This document shows positions 8,415 to 18,186 of a stretch of DNA of 64,000 nucleotides, piece by piece. Position numbers and translations under genes: made by a program. Numbering within the stretch: the first letter of the stretch is position 1; each line of letters starts with the position of its first letter. Source of the stretch: Mycolicibacterium mengxianglii (GTDB lineage Bacteria > Actinomycetota > Actinomycetes > Mycobacteriales > Mycobacteriaceae); NCBI RefSeq assembly GCF_015710575.1, contig NZ_CP065373.1, positions 5,518,001 through 5,582,000 on the forward strand, written 5' to 3'. Below the pieces are notes generated by a model. The model had not been told where the DNA came from and ran no database searches. It saw nothing but the letters and a program-made list of their open reading frames with translations.

Positions 8415-9521
8415 ATGGCCGCCGTGCACCCGTTCCACATTGCTGTTTCCGACGCCCAACTCGCTGACCTGTCCACCCGACTGGCGAACACCCGGTGGCC
8501 GGACGCCGAGCCTGTCGACGACTGGAGCCAGGGCATTCCGTTGGCATACATGCGCGAGCTGGCCGACTACTGGGCCGATGGCTACGACTGGCGCGCCCGC
8601 GAGTCGGCGCTCAACCGCTTTGCTCATTTCACCACTGACATCGACGGCCTCGACATCCACTTCATCCATCAGCGGTCGTCACGCAGCGACGCCTTTCCGC
8701 TGCTGTTCACCCACGGCTGGCCCGGCTCGATCGTGGAGTTCCACAAGGTGATCGAACCGCTGAACGACGCCGGGTTCGACGTGGTGTGTCCGTCACTGCC
8801 GGGCTACGGATTCTCTGCCAAGCCGTCGCGCACCGGGTGGGGTGTGGAACGGATCGCGCAGGCCTGGGACACCTTGATGGTGCGGCTGGGTTATTCGCGT
8901 TACGGGGCGCAGGGCGGCGACTGGGGTGCGGCGGTGACCCGTCAGATCGGTCTCGACGCCGGCCACTGCGTCGCGATCCACACCAACATGCCGATCGGCT
9001 CACCGCCCCCGGGGGTGCTGGACAATCCGACCGACGAGGAAAAGCGGGCGCTGGAACGCATCGACTATTACCGCAAGTGGGATTCGGGCTATTCCAAGCA
9101 ACAGTCGACCCGGCCTCAGACCCTCGGCTACGGATTGGTCGATTCGCCGGTGGGGCAGCTGGCATGGATCGTGGAGAAGTTCTGGTCGTGGATGGACTGC
9201 GACGGCCACCCGGAGAACGTGCTCACTCGCGACGAGTTGCTCGACAACGTGATGCTCTACTGGCTCAACGCCTCTGGCGCGTCATCGGCACGCCTCTACT
9301 GGGAGAGTTTCGGCCGCTCCGGCGACAGCCGGCCGGTCACGCTGCCCACCGGGGTGGCCGCGTTTCCCAAGGAGATCTTGCAGGTGCCCCGGTCGTGGTG
9401 CGAGACCAACTACAACATCACGCACTGGACCACGATGCCGCGCGGCGGCCACTTCGCGGCCTTCGAACAGCCCGAACTGTTCATCGACGACGTGCGGGCG
9501 TTTTTCGACACGGTGCGCTGA
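8415..9521 (+). CDS. epoxide hydrolase with N-terminal EHN domain
   Basis: About 368 residues from ATG 8415 (ATG 8400 adds five). The first 100 residues form the epoxide-hydrolase N-terminal lid domain (FHIAVSDAQLADLSTRLANT and RWP). The hydrolase core has the oxyanion motif THGWPGS, the nucleophile Asp in GAQGGDWGAA (about residue 169) and the catalytic His in PRGGHFAAFEQP (about 346). Such microsomal-type enzymes open epoxides to diols; mycobacteria carry several for lipid metabolism and detoxification. It starts 33 bases after the RsbP-like gene but shows no functional link to it. Confidence 0.88.
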   Translation: MAAVHPFHIAVSDAQLADLSTRLANTRWPDAEPVDDWSQGIPLAYMRELADYWADGYDWRARESALNRFAHFTTDIDGLDIHFIHQRSSRSDAFPLLFTHGWPGSIVEFHKVIEPLNDAGFDVVCPSLPGYGFSAKPSRTGWGVERIAQAWDTLMVRLGYSRYGAQGGDWGAAVTRQIGLDAGHCVAIHTNMPIGSPPPGVLDNPTDEEKRALERIDYYRKWDSGYSKQQSTRPQTLGYGLVDSPVGQLAWIVEKFWSWMDCDGHPENVLTRDELLDNVMLYWLNASGASSARLYWESFGRSGDSRPVTLPTGVAAFPKEILQVPRSWCETNYNITHWTTMPRGGHFAAFEQPELFIDDVRAFFDTVR

Positions 9522-9534
9522 GCGCCGGACGTTT

Positions 9535-10668
9535 TCAGACGGCGACGGGCCGGGCCTGCAGGTGACGTTGCCGCACGTCGGTGAGGAAGCGCGCCGTTTC
9601 GACCGCGCATCGCCTGGCGTGTGAGGTGTCCACGAGGTCGAAGGCGTGCCCGGCACGCGGAATTTCGCGGTATTGCACCGCATTACGTGATACCGCCGCC
9701 AGGGCGTCGCGGAATGCCCGCGCCTCGTTGACCGGGATGATCGCGTCCTGGTCGCCGTGGATCAACAGGAACGGCGGGGCGTCGCGGTGGATGCGCGCCA
9801 TCGGCGAAGCGGCCCGGTAGATCTCCGGATGCTGAGCCTGGCTGCGCCGCACCACAACTCGTTCGAGGAAGCCCTGGAAGTTGCGGCGCGCGGCGGTGGA
9901 GCGGTCCTGCCAGTCGTAGCGGCCGTAGATTCCGACGACGGCATCAACCGAGGTGTCCGCGTGCTCGACGAGTTCACCGCGGAATGCCGGGTCGCCGGGG
10001 GTCAGACCGGCCAGTGCCGCCAGATGCCCACCGGCCGAACAACCGGCCACGGCGACGAATTCGCGGTCGCCGCCGAAGCGGTCGATGTTGGCACGGGCCC
10101 ACGCGATCGCGGCGTTGACGTCGGCGATGTGCCGAGGCCACCGGTGCACCGGCGACACCCGGTAATCCATGGTCAAACACACCCAGCCCTGCTTGACCAG
10201 GTGGTGCAGCATGGTGTGGCCCTGCAACATCCGGGTGCCCTGCACCCATGCGCCGCCCGGGACGAACAACAGCACCGGGGCGGGACCCGGGGGAAGTTCC
10301 GGCAGCCGCCAGACGTCGAGCAGCTGAGACGGGTGATCGCCGTAGCGCACCGAGCTGCGGTACAGACTCCGGCGCTTCTGCGCGCTGGCCCGGACAAACG
10401 GCGGTATTCGGCTGGGACGGATCTGCGCGGCGACGTCAGCGGCCGTTTCGACGATCGCTGCCGGGTCATCCGACGGCGCGGCGGCTGCCCCACCGGTGCG
10501 GCGGCTGATCGCGGAGCGCACTGCAGCAGGTGCGTAGTGACCGCTCCACAGGGCCATCGCGGTCAGACCTGCAAACGGTTCGAGATGTTTCCCCACCACG
10601 GGTAGGGATGAATAAAACCTGGTCGAGGCCAGTACGACATCGACGGGATGAAGAGAAGGGAGCGCCAT
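9535..10668 (-). CDS. alpha/beta hydrolase fold-3 esterase (Lip family)
   Basis: A 377-residue hormone-sensitive-lipase-type esterase. The oxyanion motif is FVPGGAWVQG (a PGGAW variant of HGG), the nucleophile Ser211 in GCSAGG, Asp308 in HGDQDAIIP and His341 in RAGHAFD. An N-terminal extension of about 100 residues precedes the hydrolase core, as in several mycobacterial Lip proteins. The likely reaction is hydrolysis of short acyl esters; the substrate is unknown. It is convergent with the epoxide hydrolase and divergent from the aldo/keto reductase. Confidence 0.85.
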   Translation of the reverse strand: MALPSLHPVDVVLASTRFYSSLPVVGKHLEPFAGLTAMALWSGHYAPAAVRSAISRRTGGAAAAPSDDPAAIVETAADVAAQIRPSRIPPFVRASAQKRRSLYRSSVRYGDHPSQLLDVWRLPELPPGPAPVLLFVPGGAWVQGTRMLQGHTMLHHLVKQGWVCLTMDYRVSPVHRWPRHIADVNAAIAWARANIDRFGGDREFVAVAGCSAGGHLAALAGLTPGDPAFRGELVEHADTSVDAVVGIYGRYDWQDRSTAARRNFQGFLERVVVRRSQAQHPEIYRAASPMARIHRDAPPFLLIHGDQDAIIPVNEARAFRDALAAVSRNAVQYREIPRAGHAFDLVDTSHARRCAVETARFLTDVRQRHLQARPVAV

Positions 10669-10794
10669 GGGCTATGCCTCCAAGTGCGGCGGACAAGCTC
10701 GCGCCGGCTGGCTGTAGCGCTGGTCCTGACTACCCGTTGTGACCGGCTCCAAACCGGGCCACTTGTCAGTACCGCTTTCAGTACCGTGGGTGCC

Positions 10795-11763
10795 ATGCGT
10801 CATATCGATGTCGAAGGAATCGGTCGGGTCAGCCGAATCGGGCTGGGAACCTGGCAATTCGGCGCTCGCGAGTGGGGGTACGGGGACAGCTACGCCTCCG
10901 GTGCCGCCCGCGACATCGTGCAGCGTGCCCTGGCCCTGGGGGTGACGCTGTTCGACACCGCAGAGGTGTACGGCTTCGGCAAGAGCGAACGCATCCTCGG
11001 CGAGGCACTCGGTGCGGCCCGGTCCGATGTGGTGGTGGCCAGCAAGATCATGCCGGTGGCCCCCTTCCCGGCCGTGATCAAGCAGCGCGAAAAGGCCAGC
11101 GCGCAGCGGCTGGGCCTGACCCGGATCCCGCTCTACCAGGTGCACCAGTCCAATCCCGTGGTCCCGGACACGGTGATCATGCCGGGCATGCGCCAACTGC
11201 TCGACAGTGGTGCCATCGGCGCGGTCGGCGTCTCGAATTACTCGTTGGCGCGCTGGCAGAAGGCCGACGCCGCGCTCGGGCGGCCCGTCATCTCCAATCA
11301 GGTGCACTTCTCCTTGGCCCATCCGGATGCGCTGGAAGATCTGGTGCCGTTCGCCGAGCGGGAGAATCGCATCGTCATCGCCTACAGCCCGCTCGCGCAG
11401 GGGCTGCTGGGCGGCAAGTACGGACCCGACAATCGGCCCGGCGGTGTCCGGGCGATGAACCGGCTGTTCGGCACCGAGAACCTCAAGCGGATCGAGCCGT
11501 TGCTGGACACCCTGCGCCGGGTCGCCGCCGAGGTGAACGCCCAGCCGGCGCAGGTGGCCTTGGCATGGTTGATCCAGCTGCCCGGGGTGGTCGCGATTCC
11601 CGGCGCCTCCAGCGTCGAGCAGCTCGAGTTCAATGTGGCCGCCGCCGACATCGAGCTGCCCCCGGAAAGCCGTGACGCGCTCACCGCCGCGGCGCGGGCG
11701 TTCCGTCCGGTCTCGGCGGGCCGGTTCCTGACCGACCTGGCGCGCGAGAAGATCGGGCGCTGA
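10795..11763 (+). CDS. aldo/keto reductase
   Basis: A 322-residue NADPH-dependent oxidoreductase with the AKR tetrad at Asp54, Tyr59 (FDTAEVYG), Lys84 (VASKIM) and His117 (YQVHQSN), plus the cofactor-binding C-terminal motif IPGASSVEQLEFN. It reduces aldehydes or ketones; the physiological substrate is unknown. The ATG at 10795 fits the family N-terminus (MRHIDVEGIGRVSRIGLGTW); the frame is open upstream into the esterase promoter but without similarity. It is transcribed divergently from the esterase. Confidence 0.88.
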   Translation: MRHIDVEGIGRVSRIGLGTWQFGAREWGYGDSYASGAARDIVQRALALGVTLFDTAEVYGFGKSERILGEALGAARSDVVVASKIMPVAPFPAVIKQREKASAQRLGLTRIPLYQVHQSNPVVPDTVIMPGMRQLLDSGAIGAVGVSNYSLARWQKADAALGRPVISNQVHFSLAHPDALEDLVPFAERENRIVIAYSPLAQGLLGGKYGPDNRPGGVRAMNRLFGTENLKRIEPLLDTLRRVAAEVNAQPAQVALAWLIQLPGVVAIPGASSVEQLEFNVAAADIELPPESRDALTAAARAFRPVSAGRFLTDLAREKIGR

Positions 11764-11822
11764 CGAAACAAGCCCTTTACCGGCTGTAACTGCGTGGTGA
11801 CGGCCGCGCAACGGGACCAGAA

Positions 11823-12419
11823 ATGGTCCACCGAGATCGTCACAGGGTGGACTACACCTCAGTGGCGGGACTCATGTCGCCCGTGCCGGAACAACGTGGT
11901 CAAGCGCTGCTCGAGCTGCTGCACAACGCGACCGCGGTCGGCGTCGGCCACTTCACCGCCTTGGACGCCCGCGGCCGGCACGTCGTGGTGGCCAGGCTGG
12001 AGCGCGCACCCCGGCCGGTGGCCCCGGCCGGCAGCGGCACCGTCATCTGGTTGCTGTCCCCATCGGGTGGGCAGCGGGTCGGTGCGCTGCACCTGCCGAC
12101 CGGATCCCACCACGTCGAGGCCCTGATCCCGCACTTCGCCGCCGTGGCCGACGTGGTGAGCCGCCGCCTCCGGCTGGGGCTGACCAGCAGGGAACGCGAC
12201 ATCTTGTGCGCGCTGGCGCAGGGGCACACCAACGCCGACATCTCCGCGCGCGAATGTGTGTCGGTGCGTACGGTCACCACCCACGTCGAGGCGATCTTCC
12301 GCAAGCTCGGCGTGACGAACCGGGTACAGGCCGCCCGCATCGCCTTCGACTGCGCGATGGTGGCGCCCCAGCATCACAGCGCGGGTTTGGCATCTGCCCA
12401 GGGACGGGCCGCCTCGTAG
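11823..12419 (+). CDS. LuxR-family HTH regulator
   Basis: About 198 residues from ATG 11823; starts at GTG 11847 or ATG 11874 are also possible. The C-terminal third is a clear LuxR/FixJ DNA-binding domain (LTSRERDILCALAQGHTNAD, SVRTVTTHVEAIFRKLGVTN). The N-terminal 100 residues have no receiver or GAF motif I can name. Its last 46 bases overlap the 3' end of the convergent amidase. Confidence 0.8.
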   Translation: MVHRDRHRVDYTSVAGLMSPVPEQRGQALLELLHNATAVGVGHFTALDARGRHVVVARLERAPRPVAPAGSGTVIWLLSPSGGQRVGALHLPTGSHHVEALIPHFAAVADVVSRRLRLGLTSRERDILCALAQGHTNADISARECVSVRTVTTHVEAIFRKLGVTNRVQAARIAFDCAMVAPQHHSAGLASAQGRAAS

Positions 12420-13792
12420 CCGGCCGCAGCCCGTAGAACTGCGGCGTCCGCGCGGTGCCTGCCGGCGATCTGCAGGCCGACCGGGCGGCCGTCGGCAGTG
12501 AAACCTGCCGGTACCGACACCGCCGGCGTGGTGGTCATGTTGAACGGGTAGGTGAGCAGCCAGCCGAGCAGCTGCCGCTGCAGCGACTCCCCTTCGAGCC
12601 ATTCCGGGGCGAAGCGATCGAGCGGGAACGATGCGGTGGCCAGCGTCGGGCTCACCAGGATGTCGTAGTCGCGCATGAACGCGCTGAACGTGTCCCACAT
12701 CCGGCCCCGGAATGCTTCTGCCCGACCGATTTCCGTCGCGGTGAGGGTTTCGGCCTGGGCGAAGATCTCGATCAGGTTGTCATCTACCTGCCCGGCCATC
12801 GACTTCCAGTCCAGCACGTCGTACTCACAGGAGTAACCCGGTACCCACAACGCCTTCCACATCGCCTCTTCGGGATTGCCCCAGGCGGGGGTGGCCTCTT
12901 CCACGATCGCGCCGAGGGATTCGAAGGTGCGCACCGCTTCTGCGCAGACGGCGGCGACTTCCGGGTCGACGTAACCGAGCCCGAGATCCGGTGACCACGC
13001 CACCTTCCAACCTTCGATACCGCCCGCCGCGGCCGCCGCGTAATCGACGCCGTCCGCGGGCACGCTCATCGGATCGCTATCTGCGGCACCGGCCATGACG
13101 GAGAACATCAGTGCGGCATCGGCCACGGTTCGGGTGATCGGCCCGTGGAAGACGTGGGTGTAGTGGCGGCCGTCGAGCAGGGTGTGCGGGATGCGGCCCA
13201 GTGACGGCTTGAACCCGACGACACCGCACATCGCGGCAGGGATGCGCACCGATCCGGCGCCATCAGCACCCTCTGCCAGCGGTCCGAGGCCCGCCGCCAC
13301 CGAGGCCGCCGCGCCGCCGCTGGACCCGCCGGCGGTGTGGCCCGGGGTCCACGGGTTCTGGGTGGGGCCGTACAGGTGGCTGTCGGTGCCACCGTAGTAG
13401 CCGAATTCCGGTGCGTTGGTCTTGCCGAGGAACAGCCCACCGGCCTCTTTGAGCCGGGCCACCACCGTCGCGTCGCGCAGACCGACGGTGCCGGCCAGCG
13501 GTTTGAGCGAAGAATCCAGCGGCAGACCCGCCATCGCGGTCAAGCCCTTGATGGAGAACGGCACCCCGTGCAGTGGCCCGCGGGGGGTGCCGTCAGCCAG
13601 CTCGGCCTGCAGTTGCGCGGCGTCGGCGAGCACCTGTTCACGGTCGAAATGGATGTAGGCGTTGAGTTTTGGGTTGACCGCCTCGATCCGGTCGGCGAAC
13701 TCCGTCGCGACTTCCGTCGGAGTGACCGAACCGGAGCGGATCTCGTCGGCGAGTACGGTGGCGGGAGTCCAACACAGGTCGCTATCGGGCAT
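12374..13792 (-). CDS. amidase-signature hydrolase
   Basis: A 472-residue amidase-signature enzyme with the full Ser-cisSer-Lys triad: Lys82 (PFSIKGL), Ser157 (AGGSSGG) and nucleophile Ser181 (GADGAGSVRIPA). The 24-residue Ser-Ser spacing matches FAAH and PAM. It hydrolyses carboxamides of unknown identity. No signal peptide is visible, so it is cytosolic. It is divergent from sdaA. Confidence 0.88.
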   Translation of the reverse strand: MPDSDLCWTPATVLADEIRSGSVTPTEVATEFADRIEAVNPKLNAYIHFDREQVLADAAQLQAELADGTPRGPLHGVPFSIKGLTAMAGLPLDSSLKPLAGTVGLRDATVVARLKEAGGLFLGKTNAPEFGYYGGTDSHLYGPTQNPWTPGHTAGGSSGGAAASVAAGLGPLAEGADGAGSVRIPAAMCGVVGFKPSLGRIPHTLLDGRHYTHVFHGPITRTVADAALMFSVMAGAADSDPMSVPADGVDYAAAAAGGIEGWKVAWSPDLGLGYVDPEVAAVCAEAVRTFESLGAIVEEATPAWGNPEEAMWKALWVPGYSCEYDVLDWKSMAGQVDDNLIEIFAQAETLTATEIGRAEAFRGRMWDTFSAFMRDYDILVSPTLATASFPLDRFAPEWLEGESLQRQLLGWLLTYPFNMTTTPAVSVPAGFTADGRPVGLQIAGRHRADAAVLRAAAGYEAARPWADAKPAL

Positions 13793-13967
13793 CCGGCCAG
13801 CCTAGGAAGCACCACACACCCGCCGCACCGGCGAAATTACGTAGATCCGGCGTGGGAAGGAATTACTGCACCGCCAGATCTGTTGCCGCCGTGTTTGACG
13901 GGCCCCGGCGCGGGGGCGACGATGGACAGCGGCACATGCCCCGGGGCGGCCGAGAGAGGGCTCCACC

Positions 13968-15332
13968 GTGATCAGCGTCTTCGAACTCTTCAAAGTCGGC
14001 ATCGGGCCGTCGAGTTCGCACACCGTCGGACCCATGCGCGCGGCCCGCAGGTTCGTGGCGTGGTTGGCCGACCGCGATCTGCTGCAGCAGACCGCCGGAC
14101 TTCGTGTTGAACTCTTCGGCTCCTTGGGCGCCACCGGCCGCGGACACGGAACCGTCGGCGCCGTGGTGCTCGGCCTGCTGGGTGAACATCCCGAAACCGT
14201 CGACCCGGACGCGGTGCCTGAGCTGCTGGCCGCCGTCGCCGCTGACGCCACGCTGCTCCTGGCCGGCCGGCACGCGGTGACGTTCAACCCGGACCAGGAC
14301 ATCGTGTTGTATGTCGGTCCCCGGCTGGCCCAGCACAGCAACGGTATGCGGTTCACCGCGCTGGACGCATCCGGGCAGAGCATCCTTCGCCGCGAATACT
14401 TTTCTGTCGGTGGCGGTTTTGTGCTCGACGAAGACGAGATCGGCGGCGGACAACCGCACGTCACGACGGTACCGCTGCCGTTCCGGTCGGCAGCCGAGCT
14501 GCTGGCGCTCACGGAAGAAAAGGGCCTGCGGATCAGCGATCTCATGCTGGCCAACGAGACCAGCCTGCGGACTGCCGACGAGGTGCGTGACGAGCTGCTG
14601 GCCGTCTGGACGGTCATGCAGGAATGTGTGGACCGCGGCCTGCTGGCTACCGGGGTGCTACCGGGTCCCCTGCGGGTGCGGCGCCGGGCGGCGGCCCTGC
14701 ATGTGAAGCTCGCTGCCGAACCCGCCGACACCGACCCCCTACAGGTGATGGATTGGGTTGCGCTGTACGCGCTTTCGGTCAACGAGGAGAACGCCGCCGG
14801 TGGCCGGGTGGTGACGGCACCGACCAACGGCGCGGCGGGCGTGGTGCCTGCGGTGCTGCACTACTGCCGAGATTTCGTGCCCGGTTTCGACGACGACGCG
14901 GTGGTCCGGTTCTTGTTGACGGCCGGAGCCGTCGGCATCCTGTGTAAAACGAACGCGTCCATCTCGGGTGCGGAGGTGGGCTGCCAGGGCGAAGTCGGCT
15001 CGGCCTGCGCGATGGCCGCCGCCGGCCTGACCGAAGTGCTCGGCGGTACCCCGTCGCAGGTGGAGAACGCCGCCGAGATCGGCATCGAGCACAACCTCGG
15101 GTTGACGTGCGACCCGGTGGGCGGCCTGGTGCAGATCCCGTGTATCGAGCGCAACGCCGTCGCCTCGGTCAAGGCCATCGTCGCCGCCCGGATGGCGCTG
15201 CGCGGCGACGGTACCCATCACGTCGGACTGGATACCGCCATCAAGACGATGCGCGACACCGGTGCCGACATGGCGGACAAATACAAGGAGACGGCCCTGG
15301 GCGGTCTCGCCCTCAACGTCGTCGAGTGCTGA
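13968..15332 (+). CDS. sdaA: L-serine ammonia-lyase (iron-sulfur, single chain)
   Basis: A 454-residue L-serine dehydratase converting L-serine to pyruvate and ammonia. The N-terminal half begins [20 protein letters not shown], the alpha half holds the [4Fe-4S] ligands Cys339, Cys381 and Cys392, and the last residue is Cys454. Spacings (42, 11 and 62 residues) equal those of the Legionella enzyme, in which the C-terminal cysteine acts as the fourth cluster ligand in the resting state. Starts with GTG at 13968. Its last 20 bases overlap a small zinc-ribbon gene on the other strand. The 175-base upstream gap shows no riboswitch that I recognise. Confidence 0.93.
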   Translation: MISVFELFKVGIGPSSSHTVGPMRAARRFVAWLADRDLLQQTAGLRVELFGSLGATGRGHGTVGAVVLGLLGEHPETVDPDAVPELLAAVAADATLLLAGRHAVTFNPDQDIVLYVGPRLAQHSNGMRFTALDASGQSILRREYFSVGGGFVLDEDEIGGGQPHVTTVPLPFRSAAELLALTEEKGLRISDLMLANETSLRTADEVRDELLAVWTVMQECVDRGLLATGVLPGPLRVRRRAAALHVKLAAEPADTDPLQVMDWVALYALSVNEENAAGGRVVTAPTNGAAGVVPAVLHYCRDFVPGFDDDAVVRFLLTAGAVGILCKTNASISGAEVGCQGEVGSACAMAAAGLTEVLGGTPSQVENAAEIGIEHNLGLTCDPVGGLVQIPCIERNAVASVKAIVAARMALRGDGTHHVGLDTAIKTMRDTGADMADKYKETALGGLALNVVEC

Positions 15333-15432
15333 CCGCGCGGGTGGTCAGGTCTTCGCCGCGGTTGTCGCAGGACGCGCAGTTCGCGTCGTCGAAACCAAAC
15401 GAGCCGCACGACGGACAGATGAAATCAAGCAT
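15313..15432 (-). CDS. 39-residue zinc-ribbon mini-protein
   Basis: A 40-codon frame starting with ATG at 15432. It encodes two CxxC pairs: ICPSCG at residues 5-10 and CASC at 19-22, the spacing of a zinc ribbon, followed by a basic tail ([10 protein letters not shown]). The regular Cys spacing and coding-like third-base composition argue for a real gene despite the small size. No strong ribosome site is seen. It overlaps the 3' end of sdaA by 20 bases in opposite orientation. Function unknown; possibly a nucleic-acid- or protein-binding adaptor. Confidence 0.55.
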   Translation of the reverse strand: MLDFICPSCGSFGFDDANCASCDNRGEDLTTRAVSTRRR

Positions 15433-15566
15433 GACGACCCGCCTACTCCAGAGCTGGAACACAACGCCGACTTGTCGCGGCGCCTCTTGCCTTTACCCCT
15501 CGATTCTGGCGGCGAAACCCATGAGCCACCACCGAGCGCACTGGGAGCCTGCTGTGCGGGGGTGAC

Positions 15567-16442
15567 TCAGCGCGGCACGTCAGGCGGCGTGATCGAGCGC
15601 GGCGAGAGTCCGAGTGTTCGAACGTGTTCGGCGATGCTGGCGAGGTTCGTCACCCATACGTCGTCGTGGTCGAGGACATAACGCATCAGGTCGTCGAGTT
15701 CGGCGGCCCGTGACGTGCGACCCGACAGGAAGGGGTGGTTGGTCAGCACCCAGCAGCCGCCGACGCGGCGCAATCCGTCGAACTCGAGCTGCCAGAGTTC
15801 GCGCGCTTTGCGCGGGCTCTCGATCAACCCGCTGCCACTGATGTCGGGCAGAAAGCAGTACTGCTCCCAGTCGTCGAGCGCCCACTGGATCGGGATCTCG
15901 ACCAGGGACTGGTCCGCGCCTGGGGTGACCGCCAGCTCGTAGGGATGATCGGCGTCCATCAGGCTGGAGTCGTAGAGGAAGCCACGCTCGGCCAGCAGCG
16001 CCGGCGTGCGCCACGACAGATCCCACATCGGCGCGCGGTATCCCGTAGGCCGCACTCCTGCCACCTCGGCCAGGGCTGCCAGACCGCGGTCGATGACATC
16101 GATCTCCTGCTCCAGGGTCAGCGCGGTCGGCTGTTCGTGCAGGTACCCGTGATGGGCGATCTCATGGCCGGCAGCGACGATGCTGCGGACCGCCTCCGGG
16201 TAGCGGTCGGCGGTATGCCCGGGCACGAAGAACGTGGAGGCGATCTGATGGCGCTCCAGCAGCTCGAGGATGCGCGGGATGCCGACCAGCGGGCCGTAGG
16301 CCTGATGGCTCATCACACTCATCCGCGCACCCACGGCCTCCAGAGTCCCGGAGGGGCCCCACAGCACCGCTGACTCCGCGTCCACGTCGAACGTGAACGC
16401 CGCTGCGGCGGTCTTGCCTGCGGGCCAGGGAAATTGGCTCAC
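15567..16442 (-). CDS. polysaccharide-deacetylase (NodB)-family hydrolase
   Basis: A 291-residue NodB-fold hydrolase with no signal peptide. Motifs are FTFDVDAES (catalytic/metal Asp), HEIAHHGYLH (metal HxxxH), GYRAPMWDLS (Arg/Pro motif 3), and late DADHPYELA and LTNHPF. Cytosolic members of this family include allantoinase PuuE and cyclic-imide hydrolases, which cleave cyclic amides rather than sugars. It is the last gene of a coupled operon with an agmatinase-family enzyme (ATGA overlap), two SDRs and a permease under a PucR regulator. That context favours a small nitrogen compound as substrate over cell-wall polysaccharide (inference). Confidence 0.85.
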   Translation of the reverse strand: MSQFPWPAGKTAAAAFTFDVDAESAVLWGPSGTLEAVGARMSVMSHQAYGPLVGIPRILELLERHQIASTFFVPGHTADRYPEAVRSIVAAGHEIAHHGYLHEQPTALTLEQEIDVIDRGLAALAEVAGVRPTGYRAPMWDLSWRTPALLAERGFLYDSSLMDADHPYELAVTPGADQSLVEIPIQWALDDWEQYCFLPDISGSGLIESPRKARELWQLEFDGLRRVGGCWVLTNHPFLSGRTSRAAELDDLMRYVLDHDDVWVTNLASIAEHVRTLGLSPRSITPPDVPR

Positions 16443-17425
16443 TGGTCGACCATCAGCGAGATCAGTTCGTAGGCGATGTTGGCGCCGGCGACGGCGGTGA
16501 CCTCGGCGTGGTCGTAGGCCGGTGCCACCTCCACCACGTCGGCGCCGACGATGTTGAGCCCGCGCATCGCCCGCAGCACCGCCACCAGTTCCCGGCTGGT
16601 CATTCCGCCGATCTCGGGTGTTCCGGTTCCGGGGGCGAACGCCGGGTCCATGACGTCGATGTCGATGGAGACGTACACCGGGTGGTCACCTACCCGTTGG
16701 AGCACCCGTTCGATCACGCCGTCGATGCCGATGCGGTCGATATCGCGGCAGTGCACCACGGTGAAGCCGAGTTCGGCGTCCTCGAGGAGGTCGGCCCGGT
16801 CATACAGCGAGCCGCGAATACCGACATGCGCGGAGTGGTCCTTGACCAGCAGTCCCTGCTCGGACGCCCGCCGGAACGGAGTGCCGTGGGTGCACGGGGC
16901 CCCGAAGTAGGTGTCCCAGGTGTCGAGGTGGGCGTCGAAGTGCACCAGTGCCACCGGCCCGTGCACCTCGTTGACCGCCTGCAGTGCCGGCAGCGCGATC
17001 GTGTGATCGCCGCCCAACAGCACGAACCGCTGTTCGGGGCGGTTCACAAGGCCCAGTACGCCGGCCCGGATCTGGTCGACAGCGGCGTCGATGTCGAACG
17101 GGTTGGCGGCGATGTCGCCGGCGTCGACCACTTGCGCTGCGGCGAACGGCGATACATCGAGTGCGGGGTTGTACGGCTTCAGCAGCCGCGACGCCTGGCG
17201 GATCGCCGCCGGACCGAACCGGGCGCCCGGCCGGTAGGTGACCCCGCTGTCGAACGGCACCCCCGCCACCGCGATGTCGTAGCTGTCGACCTCATGCCGC
17301 TGTGGTAGCCGGGCGAAGGTCGCCAGCCCCGCATAACGCGGCACCTCGCGAGCGTCGACCTGGCCGATCTTTCCGGATTCCGTCTTGACGTACGGCTGTG
17401 CCTGCACCACTTCCCCTTTGGTCAT
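16439..17425 (-). CDS. agmatinase/ureohydrolase-family enzyme
   Basis: A 328-residue arginase-superfamily protein. Mn2+ ligands are visible in LLGGDHTIALP, VHFDAHLDTWD and VSIDIDVMDPAFAPGTG. The C-terminal GADVVEVAPAYDH is typical of SpeB-like agmatinases and guanidinobutyrases, which release urea from guanidino compounds. Substrate (agmatine, guanidinobutyrate, guanidinopropionate or guanidine) cannot be fixed from sequence. The start overlaps the upstream SDR stop, and its own stop overlaps the deacetylase start (ATGA), so the operon is translationally coupled. Confidence 0.9.
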   Translation of the reverse strand: MTKGEVVQAQPYVKTESGKIGQVDAREVPRYAGLATFARLPQRHEVDSYDIAVAGVPFDSGVTYRPGARFGPAAIRQASRLLKPYNPALDVSPFAAAQVVDAGDIAANPFDIDAAVDQIRAGVLGLVNRPEQRFVLLGGDHTIALPALQAVNEVHGPVALVHFDAHLDTWDTYFGAPCTHGTPFRRASEQGLLVKDHSAHVGIRGSLYDRADLLEDAELGFTVVHCRDIDRIGIDGVIERVLQRVGDHPVYVSIDIDVMDPAFAPGTGTPEIGGMTSRELVAVLRAMRGLNIVGADVVEVAPAYDHAEVTAVAGANIAYELISLMVDQ

Positions 17426-18186
17426 GCCCGCGCCCGGGTCGATCCACCGTTACACGAAATCACCTGTCCAACAACTGCTTCCAGCTGGAAATCGCTGAGC
17501 AATTCGACTGCAGCGGCGACCTCTTCAGCAGATCCTATGCGCCCCAACGGAATATCGGAGGCGTAGCGCTGATGGATCGCTTCGAGCCCCACGCCGGCAG
17601 CCTCGGCGTCGACCATCAGCTGCGGAGTGTCGATCACCCCGGGGGCCACCGCGTTGACGATGATGTGCTCCGGTGCCAGCTCCCGCCCCAGGGTCTTCAC
17701 CAGCGAGACCAGCCCGGATTTGGCCGCCGCGTAGGCGGTGGCCTCGGGCCACCCGGTCACCCCCCATTCACTGCTGATGACCACGATCCGTCCCGCGCCG
17801 AGGTCGCGCATATAAGGCAGCACGGCCTGAACCAGGAAGAACGTCCCGCCCAGGTTGGTGTCGACCACCTTCCACCAGTCGGCGTCGTCGTGCTCGAGTA
17901 GTGGCGCCATGGTCATATACGCGTGATTGGCGACGAGGATGTCGAGCCGGCCCGCCGTGTCTGCGACTTCGCCTGCGATGCGCAGGCATTCGACTGCATC
18001 GGAGACGTCACCGGGGGCGGTGAGGCCGCCGATCTCCTCGGCCAGGGCGGCCAGTTCCACGCTCGGGCGAATGTCGTTGACGGCCACGGTGGCTCCCGCA
18101 GCCGCAAGCCGCCGGGCGTGGGCTGCTCCCATGCCTTGCGCTGCGCCGGTCACCAGAGCGACCCGGCCGTGCAGATCGGTGCTCAT
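17422..18186 (-). CDS. SDR-family oxidoreductase
   Basis: A 254-residue classical short-chain dehydrogenase: GAAQGMGAAHA cofactor motif near residue 15, NHAY in place of NNAG near residue 90, catalytic Ser in VISSEWG and YxxxK in AYAAAKSG. ATG at 18186 overlaps the stop of the upstream SDR (ATGA). It is NAD(P)-dependent; the substrate probably comes from the pathway encoded by the operon. Confidence 0.87.
   Translation of the reverse strand: MSTDLHGRVALVTGAAQGMGAAHARRLAAAGATVAVNDIRPSVELAALAEEIGGLTAPGDVSDAVECLRIAGEVADTAGRLDILVANHAYMTMAPLLEHDDADWWKVVDTNLGGTFFLVQAVLPYMRDLGAGRIVVISSEWGVTGWPEATAYAAAKSGLVSLVKTLGRELAPEHIIVNAVAPGVIDTPQLMVDAEAAGVGLEAIHQRYASDIPLGRIGSAEEVAAAVELLSDFQLEAVVGQVISCNGGSTRARA

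Noticed and set aside
13793..13967. riboswitch upstream of sdaA
   Set aside because: Looked for glycine-riboswitch-like conserved blocks and found none I could support.
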